From positions 186,001 through 250,000 of the forward strand of contig CAWIZH010000004.1 in NCBI GenBank assembly GCA_963840565.1: a DNA stretch of 64,000 nt, given 5' to 3'. Positions 56,993-64,000 of the stretch are shown one piece after another. Made by a program: the position numbers and the translations under genes. The DNA comes from VRUE01 sp963840565. Lineage in GTDB: Bacteria > Actinomycetota > Thermoleophilia > Solirubrobacterales > 70-9. Each line of letters starts with the position of its first letter. Position 1 is the first letter of the stretch. The notes under the pieces are model-generated. The model worked only from the letters and a program-made list of their open reading frames with translations, was not told where the DNA came from and searched no databases.

Positions 56993-57913
56993 TCAGTCGC
57001 TTCGGCTTGCCCGGATCTCGGGCGAGCGCAGCTCGGCAAAGCCGATGTTGCCCGGTGGGTCGACCAGGTCGGGGTGGAGGAGGTGGCCGAGCAACTCGAC
57101 CCCGTCGACCAGGCGCGGTCCGGGCCGCGAGAAGGTTGAGGCGGCATCGACGGCGAAGACGCGCCGAGCGCCGAGCGCTTCGATCTGCTCCCAGTGGGTC
57201 AGCGCCTGAGCGCGAGAGTCCTCGACGTACCAGCCGCAGGGCATCGCGATCGCCACGTCGGGGTTGAGGCCGGAAAGCTCTCCCCACGACACCTCCGGCG
57301 ACTTCAGACCGGGTGGTCCGGCGACGTCCTCACCGCCGGCGATCGAGATCATCTCCGGGATCCAGTGGCCGCCGACGTAGGGCGGATCGAGCCACTCGAG
57401 CGCGATCACCCGCGGCGGACTCGCGCCAGAGACGGCGGCGCGCACCGTCGCCAACCTGCCCTCCAGCTCACCCCGCAGCTCGTGGCCCTGCTGCGCGATC
57501 CCGGTCGCCTCGCCGAGCCGGATGACGTCCTCGAGCATCTCGCCCAACGTGCTCGGGTCCTGCTGGATGACCTGGGGTTTGCCCGGCAGGCGGGCGGCGA
57601 CCTCGACCACCTCCTCGTAGGACACGGCGCAGACGGCGCAGACCGCCTGGGTGACGATCAGGTCGGGTTCGAGCTTCGCCAGGCGCTCCTCGTCGAGCTC
57701 GTACAGCGCCTGGCCCTCGGCCACACGCGCCTTCACCGCCCGGTCGATCTCACCGGCGCTGAGGCCCGGCGCGAGAACCGTGCGGGTCAGATGGGGGAGG
57801 GAACGTGCCTCGGGCGGGTAGTCGCACTCGTGCGTGACGGCGACAACCGAGCCGCCGAGCCCGAGTGCGTAAAGCATCTCGGTCGCGGAAGGGACGAGGC
57901 TTGCGATGCGCAT
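56993..57913 (-). CDS. Cobalamin/metal ABC-transporter substrate-binding protein (BtuF-like)
   Basis: 306 residues of the helical-backbone metal/cobalamin binding family: RIASLVPSATEMLYALGLGG at the start, VTHECDYPPEA, LEPDLIVTQAVCAVCAVSYEE, and WIPEMISIAGGEDVAGPPGLKS. There is no signal peptide or lipobox at the chosen ATG 57913, so it may be cytoplasmic or a member of the BtuF-like subgroup found without a transporter; no permease or ATPase is adjacent. It ends 4 bp from the convergent rhomboid gene. Confidence 0.82.
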   Translation of the reverse strand: MRIASLVPSATEMLYALGLGGSVVAVTHECDYPPEARSLPHLTRTVLAPGLSAGEIDRAVKARVAEGQALYELDEERLAKLEPDLIVTQAVCAVCAVSYEEVVEVAARLPGKPQVIQQDPSTLGEMLEDVIRLGEATGIAQQGHELRGELEGRLATVRAAVSGASPPRVIALEWLDPPYVGGHWIPEMISIAGGEDVAGPPGLKSPEVSWGELSGLNPDVAIAMPCGWYVEDSRAQALTHWEQIEALGARRVFAVDAASTFSRPGPRLVDGVELLGHLLHPDLVDPPGNIGFAELRSPEIRASRSD

Positions 57914-58021
57914 CCGACGATCAATATGGCACTTATGGCTGAATCGGCGGACCGGAAAGCTATATTGCCTAGGCCGAATGGCCGACGACGAACTCCCCCG
58001 AAGTACCGGGCCAAATAGACG

Positions 58022-59320
58022 ATGAGCGCCCTGCTGCTCGTCATTCTGCTGCTGCTCGTCGCCATCAACGGCTTCTTCGTCGCGGCCGAGTTCGCTCTCG
58101 TGCGCAGCCGTCGCGGCAAGATCGAGCAGCTCGCCGAGGAAGGCGAAAGCGGCGCCGAGGCCGTGGTCGAGCAGCTCGACAAGATCGACGAGTCGCTCTC
58201 CGCCTGTCAGATCGGGATCACGATGGCCTCGATCGGGATCGGCTTCCTCGGCGAGCCCTCGCTGGCGGTGCTGCTCGAACCGATCTTCGGCGGTCTCTCG
58301 CACGGCGCCGCCGTCGGCCTCTCGGTGGCGATCGCCTTCGCTCTGGTCACCGCGATCCACATCAGCATCGGCGAGCAGGTGCCGAAGATGATCGCGATCG
58401 CCCACGCCGAGCGCACCGCCCGCCGCGTCGCCCGCCCGCTCAACTGGTTCCGCGCTGCGACGGCGCCCGTGATCCTCCTGCTGAGTGCGATCTCCAACGC
58501 GATCGTCCGCCTCTTCGGCGTCGATCCCACCGACATCGAGGAGCATCACACGGCCGAGGACCTGAAGCAGATCATCGACAGCTCGAAGATGGGCGGGACC
58601 CTCGACCCGGGCGAGGCGGGGATGCTCGGCGGCGTTTTCCACCTGCACGAGCAGGAGGCGCGCGAGGTGATGACGCCGATCCCGGCGGTCGTCACGGTCG
58701 ATGCCTCCGAGACCGTCGAGACCGCCCTGCGCCGCTGCGTCACCTCGGGCCACACGCGCCTGGTCGTGATCGAGGACGACAACCCCGACCGGGTCAAAGG
58801 GATCGTCCACAACAACAGCCTCGCCCGCCTCTACATGAGCGACGGTCCCGAGGCCGAGATCGCGCCGGCGATTCGCGACGCGGTGATCGTCCCCGAGACG
58901 CGGCCGCTCGACGACCTGCTCCACGACCTCCAGGTCCAGCGCACCTCGCTCTCGGTCGTCGTCGACGAGTACGGGCGCACGGTCGGCATTGTCACGGTCG
59001 AGGACATCCTCGAGGAGGTGGTGGGGGAGATCGAGGACGAGACCGACCCCCGCGCCGCAGCCCTGCGCCAGCTGGCCAGTGGCGAGTGGTTCGTTCGCGG
59101 CCACGTCTCGCTCGGCGACCTCTCCGACGCGGGGATCGAGCTGCCGGTCGACACCGACGCCTACAACTCGGTCGGCGGCTACGTCTTCGGCGAGCTCGGC
59201 AGGCTGCCCAAGCGCGGCGACACGATCACCGCCAACGGCTACACGATCCGGGTCGAGTCGGTGCGCGAGAACCGGATCGAGGCGGTTCGCATCAGCGGTT
59301 CCGTCCGCCAGGGTTCCTAG
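58022..59320 (+). CDS. CorC/HlyC-family membrane protein with CBS pair
   Basis: 432 residues: an N-terminal DUF21/CNNM membrane domain (VAINGFFVAAEFALVRSRRG, then helices to about 165), a CBS pair (MTPIPAVVTVDASETVETAL, VVVDEYGRTVGIVTVEDILEEVVGEI) and a C-terminal CorC_HlyC transporter-associated domain (DAYNSVGGYVFGELGRLPKRGD). Likely a Mg/Co-efflux or ion-stress protein. ATG 58022. The 108-bp upstream region contains an AT-rich stretch but no clear promoter. A 77-aa protein gene follows 44 bp later. Confidence 0.9.
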   Translation: MSALLLVILLLLVAINGFFVAAEFALVRSRRGKIEQLAEEGESGAEAVVEQLDKIDESLSACQIGITMASIGIGFLGEPSLAVLLEPIFGGLSHGAAVGLSVAIAFALVTAIHISIGEQVPKMIAIAHAERTARRVARPLNWFRAATAPVILLLSAISNAIVRLFGVDPTDIEEHHTAEDLKQIIDSSKMGGTLDPGEAGMLGGVFHLHEQEAREVMTPIPAVVTVDASETVETALRRCVTSGHTRLVVIEDDNPDRVKGIVHNNSLARLYMSDGPEAEIAPAIRDAVIVPETRPLDDLLHDLQVQRTSLSVVVDEYGRTVGIVTVEDILEEVVGEIEDETDPRAAALRQLASGEWFVRGHVSLGDLSDAGIELPVDTDAYNSVGGYVFGELGRLPKRGDTITANGYTIRVESVRENRIEAVRISGSVRQGS

Positions 59321-59364
59321 CTTCTCCGGGCAACCCGCGTTTCACCAAACCCTGGAGGTGTCGC

Positions 59365-59598
59365 ATGTGGGTTGTTCGCATGAGCGACAAGCAACTTGAG
59401 GTACTGAGGGCGCTGCTGCGCTCCGAAGAGCATCTGGGCCCCGCGCTTCAAGGCGCCGCCGAGGCCCTTGACCTGGCCCGCTGGGACGACCTGCCCGAGG
59501 CCGAGCTGCCCTGGGAAGAGATCGAGAGCATCGCCCGCCGCCAGGGGATCTCGCCCGCCGACGTGATCTGGGACCTCGCCGGCCGCACCTGCGATTAG
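59365..59598 (+). CDS. Small acidic helical protein, 77 aa
   Basis: MWVVRMSDKQLEVLRALLRS then an acidic helical body ending RRQGISPADVIWDLAGRTCD. There is a strong GGAGGTG site before ATG 59365. No family is recognised. The motif ISPADVIWDL and helical pattern suggest a small regulatory or adaptor protein. It is probably co-transcribed with the CorC-like gene and is followed by a perfect hairpin. Confidence 0.65.
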   Translation: MWVVRMSDKQLEVLRALLRSEEHLGPALQGAAEALDLARWDDLPEAELPWEEIESIARRQGISPADVIWDLAGRTCD

Positions 59599-59613
59599 GC
59601 CAAACGGTGGGTG

Positions 59614-59649
59614 CTTCGCGAGCGCCGGGATCTACCGGCGCTCGCGAAG
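59614..59649. terminator. Perfect 15-bp hairpin after the 77-aa protein gene
   Basis: CTTCGCGAGCGCCGG (59614-59628) and its exact reverse complement (59635-59649) enclose a 6-nt GATCTA loop. No T-tract. It lies between two converging genes and is a good I-shaped terminator candidate for both. Confidence 0.7.
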
Positions 59650-59662
59650 TCAGGCATCGGGT

Positions 59663-60289
59663 CTAAGAGACGGTCAGAGCCTCCCCCCGGTGCCACTCGA
59701 GTGCTTCGGTTGGGAACACGCCTTCCAACTGCACTGGCGAGCCGAGTGCTTTCAGGCCCGTTTTGGTTGCGCTGAAGCTCGCTGCGTTGAACACAGCCGC
59801 TTCAGGGCCGTTTTCGAACAGGGCTCCGGCTGAGCCGGTTACCGGGATCCACACTTCCCCCAGCGCGCAGAACGCGCCCCCGTAGAGAATGCTGATCTTG
59901 ATGTTTTCGATCACGAGGTAGTTATTGGTTTTGGTTTCCAGGTGCGAGGGCCACGGCAGTTTTTCCGCCACCATCGCTTCAAGCGTGCATTCTTTGGTGG
60001 TTGTGGTGCAGTTGAAAAGGGGCAATTCCGTAACTTCCCCTTTCCCGACCCCGCTGCTGTCTGAGATTTTCATCTTGTACAGAAAATGTTCACATTCAAC
60101 TGGAGCGAAAGGCACCGTGAGGATGCTTTTAACGCCAAAGCCCATGGTGACTTCCGTTTCTTTGCCTTTGAGTTCTACGCCGGAGAACTTCCAGGCGGGA
60201 CTCGCGCTGGCGCTGACGGCGAACAGCGCGCCGATCGCCAGCGCGACCAGGAGGCCCGACATCAGTATGCGTATGGATCTTGAGCTCAT
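59663..60289 (-). CDS. Secreted protein of unknown function (first of a pair)
   Basis: About 208 residues with a signal peptide (ILMSGLLVALAIGALFAVSASAS, cleavage near residue 31). The mature part is rich in Thr, Ser and beta-forming residues with cysteines that may form disulphides (VECEHFLY, NCTTTTKECTLEAM, GAFCALGEVW). Start ATG 60289; an upstream in-frame ATG is less likely. Base composition is lower in GC than neighbours and it follows the next secreted gene by 31 bp on the same strand. I recall large paralogous families of such proteins in Solirubrobacterales genomes. Confidence 0.62.
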   Translation of the reverse strand: MSSRSIRILMSGLLVALAIGALFAVSASASPAWKFSGVELKGKETEVTMGFGVKSILTVPFAPVECEHFLYKMKISDSSGVGKGEVTELPLFNCTTTTKECTLEAMVAEKLPWPSHLETKTNNYLVIENIKISILYGGAFCALGEVWIPVTGSAGALFENGPEAAVFNAASFSATKTGLKALGSPVQLEGVFPTEALEWHRGEALTVS

Positions 60290-60320
60290 AGTCTCATCCT
60301 TTCCTTGCATGCCGGTGGGC

Positions 60321-61202
60321 CTAGCCCATTTCATCGTTTAATTTCACGGCCGCTGCGGCCGAGATGTAGATCGTGTTTTCCAAGACCACGGTGTTGTGGC
60401 CGGCGGTCATGTCACCGAGCTGTTCGTTGACGATCGGATCGACGAGGAAGCTGAGTCCCCCTCCGCAACCGCTCGCCGAAGGCGCAGACCAGTTGTTGTC
60501 GACGAGCTTGTTTTCGCTCAGTTCGTAGATCTGCCCTGCTTCGAGGGATTTGATGGCGCCAGGGGCGCCGGTGATAGGCGTATTCGGTTTTTTCGGCGCT
60601 GTCACGCCGGAAGTGAGTTCCCAGATCATGGGCGCACCGCTCGAGCCGACGTAGCACGCTTTGCCCAAGAAGGGATTTTCGAAATGGATCTTGAGCGGCA
60701 GTTCCAGCGCCACGCCTTCGCCGTCAAGCAGGTTTAACTCTCCAAAGCCGATGCTGGATGCCGGTTCGGCCAGTTCGAGGGTTGCGCTGACCCCGGTCAG
60801 CATGTTTTCGAAATAGAATTTCGTCAGGCTTTTGATCAGCGGTGGCGATTTCGCTTCCGGGACAAGCCCGGCCAATCCGCCCGGCACCGACTGGGGCGCT
60901 TTATTGAGCGTGATGCCGTTGGTTGCTGCGAAAAAGGGGGAAATTCCACTGACGGGTTCGCCAAAGCCTCCTTGCAGCGTGACCGATTTTTCGATCGGGA
61001 TTTTCTTGCTGCCGAGCGTCAGCGTTTCGCCTTTGCTCTGCATGTAGAGGCACTTCTTTACTTCCGAATTGGTCCAGGGGCACTGCTGGAATCGTGTGAA
61101 CTCGCCTAAGAGTCCCGCCGATGCGCTTGCCGCTGAACCGAGCGTGGCAACCGCGACGGCGAACAGCGCCATGCGTGCCACCCTCATTCTGCTTTTCAGC
61201 AT
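60321..61202 (-). CDS. Secreted protein of unknown function (second of a pair)
   Basis: 293 residues with a signal peptide (RMALFAVAVATLGSAASASA). The mature protein is beta-rich with short motifs such as GFGEPVSGISPFFAATNGIT, GFGELNLLDGEGVALELPL, CYVGSSGAPMIWELTSG. No known domain is recognised. Its composition resembles the neighbouring secreted protein, and both use less GC-biased codons than the rest of the window. The pair is probably an operon transcribed from near 61260. A role in the cell surface is only inferred from the signal peptide. Confidence 0.62.
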   Translation of the reverse strand: MLKSRMRVARMALFAVAVATLGSAASASAGLLGEFTRFQQCPWTNSEVKKCLYMQSKGETLTLGSKKIPIEKSVTLQGGFGEPVSGISPFFAATNGITLNKAPQSVPGGLAGLVPEAKSPPLIKSLTKFYFENMLTGVSATLELAEPASSIGFGELNLLDGEGVALELPLKIHFENPFLGKACYVGSSGAPMIWELTSGVTAPKKPNTPITGAPGAIKSLEAGQIYELSENKLVDNNWSAPSASGCGGGLSFLVDPIVNEQLGDMTAGHNTVVLENTIYISAAAAVKLNDEMG

Positions 61203-61285
61203 GAGTGGTCTCCTCTTGCTCGATGGACTGGATCGACAACTCGCAATACCGCTCGCGAGTGAGCAAGGGAGGTTAGGCCCTGGGG

Positions 61286-62110
61286 CTAGTCGTAGCTGTA
61301 GAAGCCGGTGCCGCTCTTGCGGCCCAGCTTGCCTTCGCCGACCAGCTCGACCAGCATGCCCGGGGGCCGGCTGGCGGCCTCGCCGTTCTCGGCGTAGAGG
61401 GCGTCTCCGATCGCCTTGGAGACGTCGAGGCCGACGAAGTCGAGCAGGGCCAGGGGGCCCATCGGGTGGCCGGCACCGAGCTTCATGCAGGTGTCGACCT
61501 CGCCGGCCTCCATGCCGGTCCGCTCGATCAGCCGCACCGCTTCAAAGAGATAGGGGAAGAGCAGGCGGTTGACGACGAAGCCGGCCTGGTCGGGAACCTC
61601 GACCGCGGTCTTGCCCAGCGCCGCGCACCAGGCCAGCGCCGCCTCGCGCGACCCCTCGGTGCCGTCGGGGAAGCAGACCTCGACCAGCTTCATCCGGGGC
61701 ACGGGGTTGAAGACGTGAAGGCCGAAGAGCTTGCCGTCGATGCCACCGGCCTTGGCGATCTCGGCGATGCTGAGCGAAGAGGTGGTGGTCGCGAGGTGGG
61801 CGTTGGGGCAGGCCGCGGCGATTCTTGCCAGCAGCTCGCCCTTTGGCTCAACTTCCTCGACGATCGCCTCGACGATCACGTCGCAGTCGGCGAGGTCGGC
61901 CGGATCGGTCGTTACCCGCAATCGCGACGGCTCGCCCCCCTCGATCTTGGCGCAGGCGGCGACGACTTTCTCCTCGGCTCGCCAGGCCGATGCCTCGCTG
62001 CGGGCCAGCAGGATCACGTCAGCGGTTGTGGTTGCGACAGCGGCTAGACCCGTAGCGATGGCGCCGCTCCCCGCGATTCCCGGACTCTGGTACCCCTGGC
62101 TTCCGTTCAT
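61286..62110 (-). CDS. 3-hydroxyacyl-CoA dehydrogenase
   Basis: 274 residues, a single-function NAD-dependent enzyme of beta-oxidation or butyrate metabolism. The Rossmann start is PGIAGSGAIATGLAAVATT, followed by TTTSSLSIAEIAKAG (catalytic Ser), LFGLHVFNPVPRMKLVEVC (catalytic His) and the C-terminal domain GFVVNRLLFPYLFEAVRLIE and GHPMGPLALLDFVGLD. It is shorter than the fused enzyme at 6.9 kb. Start ATG 62110, divergent from the thiolase 84 bp away; a palindromic operator lies between. Confidence 0.9.
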   Translation of the reverse strand: MNGSQGYQSPGIAGSGAIATGLAAVATTTADVILLARSEASAWRAEEKVVAACAKIEGGEPSRLRVTTDPADLADCDVIVEAIVEEVEPKGELLARIAAACPNAHLATTTSSLSIAEIAKAGGIDGKLFGLHVFNPVPRMKLVEVCFPDGTEGSREAALAWCAALGKTAVEVPDQAGFVVNRLLFPYLFEAVRLIERTGMEAGEVDTCMKLGAGHPMGPLALLDFVGLDVSKAIGDALYAENGEAASRPPGMLVELVGEGKLGRKSGTGFYSYD

Positions 62111-62161
62111 GGGCGGGCTTCTATCAGGCCCGGCCCGGTTCTCGCCGCCAGGTACGATTGG

Positions 62162-62177
62162 TTGACTGACCAGTCAA
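62162..62177. promoter_or_regulatory. TetR-type operator between dehydrogenase and thiolase
   Basis: TTGACTGACCAGTCAA has perfect 7-bp arms (TTGACTG/CAGTCAA) around AC and resembles fatty-acid-responsive TetR sites. It lies 18 bp before the thiolase start and between the two divergent genes, so one regulator could control both. The regulator is not in the window. Confidence 0.6.
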
Positions 62178-62194
62178 TCGGACGGAGGCAGGCG

Positions 62195-63379
<1,185 letters not shown>

Positions 63380-63435
63380 GGCGCTTCGCGCACCCGGCTT
63401 GCCGCGAATGGGTACGGCGCGATAACTTGCCCGCC

Positions 63436-63915
63436 ATGGGCAGGGGGATTATCGCGCTGGCAGGCGTCGCACTCGCGCTGATCGTGGCCGGATGCGGCGG
63501 CGGCGACTCGAGCTCGACCATCAGCACGGGCACGCTCTCAAAAGAGGCCTTCATCAAGAAGGCCGATGCGATCTGCACGAAAGGCAACGAAGAACTGCAG
63601 AAGGGCTTCGCTGTCTACCTGAAGAAGAACAAAAAAAGCATCATCGCCCTCCGGCACCCGAGCAAGGCCGACTACGAGGGCCTGATCGTCGGCGTCCTCA
63701 TCCCAAATCTGGAAAAGGAAATCGAGGCGATCCGGGCACTTGGCGCCCCGAGCGGCGACGAGGAGCGGATCGAAGGATTCCTCACCGCGCTCGAAGAGGG
63801 GATCGAAGTCGCCGAAAACGATCCCAAGGCCGTGACTCACAGCAGCGAAGCGATCTTCGGCATCGGCAGCAGGCTGGCCAAGGAATACGGCCTCGAAGTC
63901 TGCGGCAGCCGCTGA
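63436..63915 (+). CDS. Small secreted lipoprotein
   Basis: 159 residues with a signal peptide and lipobox LIVAGC, then GGGDSSSTISTGTLS as a spacer. The mature part (KEAFIKKADAICTKGNEELQ, LIPNLEKEIEAIRALG) is helical with a cysteine near each end (CTKGN, VCGSR) that could bridge. It looks like a common Solirubrobacterales cell-surface lipoprotein family but I cannot name it. It lies between the thiolase and an acyl-CoA dehydrogenase. Confidence 0.72.
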   Translation: MGRGIIALAGVALALIVAGCGGGDSSSTISTGTLSKEAFIKKADAICTKGNEELQKGFAVYLKKNKKSIIALRHPSKADYEGLIVGVLIPNLEKEIEAIRALGAPSGDEERIEGFLTALEEGIEVAENDPKAVTHSSEAIFGIGSRLAKEYGLEVCGSR

Positions 63916-63957
63916 GGCCTGGCTGCGCGGCCAGCCGGCCGCTATGCTCCGCCACCG

Positions 63958-64000
63958 ATGGACCTGACCCTCTCGCCCTCCGAGCAGCAGTTCCGCGACG
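63958..64000 (+). CDS. Acyl-CoA dehydrogenase, N-terminal fragment (runs off window)
   Basis: Only the first 14 residues, MDLTLSPSEQQFRD, are present. This start is typical of flavin-dependent acyl-CoA dehydrogenases (N-terminal helical domain), and the neighbouring thiolase and hydroxyacyl-CoA dehydrogenase support that. Everything after base 64000 is unseen. Confidence 0.65.
   Translation, partial: MDLTLSPSEQQFRD

Overview
The window looks like chromosomal DNA of a very GC-rich actinobacterium, most likely a Thermoleophilia/Solirubrobacterales relative. The reasons are strong GC3 bias, GTG/TTG starts, and a housekeeping block in the order tilS-hpt-ftsH-folP-folB-folK-coaX-dus-greA-lysS-clpC-disA-carD-ispD-ispF-cysS-rlmB-sigH. 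This matches the order known from actinobacteria, with sigH after rlmB as also seen in Firmicutes. The taxonomic placement is an inference from gene content. About twenty genes, many of them essential, carry single-base frameshifts, often in short homopolymers. I read these as sequence or assembly errors, not decay, and annotate such genes as one interrupted CDS.

Layout. 0-9.7 kb: P450 tail, metallophosphoesterase, type III glutamine synthetase, TetR/DUF2339 divergent pair, a beta-oxidation bifunctional enzyme overlapping a sirtuin. 9.66-10.70 kb: a complete IS481-family element with 6-bp target duplication. 10.7-21.8 kb: Amt transporter, LysR, universal stress protein, HAD hydrolase, a secreted three-domain peptidoglycan enzyme, a nucleoside phosphorylase, a P-II protein lacking Tyr51, and a MerR-HTH adenylate cyclase. 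21.9-48.1 kb: the housekeeping block, interrupted by an aldo/keto reductase, an MFS exporter, a DUF389 operon, a PHP phosphatase, an acyl-CoA ligase and a coiled-coil protein. 48.1-64 kb: a GNAT protein, a homing-endonuclease-like PD-(D/E)XK protein beside tRNA-Thr, a ring-cleavage dioxygenase/maleylacetate reductase pair, a PlsC-GpsA fusion, an ECF sigma operon, rhomboid, BtuF-like, CorC-like, two secreted proteins, and a fatty-acid degradation cluster running off the right edge. No gap longer than 300 bases lacks a gene.

Working together: nitrogen assimilation (GSIII, Amt, P-II) is spread over 20 kb. Fatty-acid/acyl-CoA turnover appears three times (6.9, 42.4 and 61.3-64 kb). Folate, CoA, isoprenoid and tRNA-charging genes form the core block, accompanied by proteolysis (FtsH, ClpC) and c-di-AMP synthesis (DisA).

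The most unusual signal is a set of long inverted repeats. Three intergenic copies (1958-2070, 44005-44130, 53002-53113) share a conserved core but have arms specific to each locus. A fourth (15583-15683) mirrors the 3' ends of two convergent genes. Three more palindromes lie in frame inside the essential genes ispD and cysS. Simple perfect hairpins also flank tilS and follow several genes. I found no CRISPR array, rRNA, prophage or recognised riboswitch.
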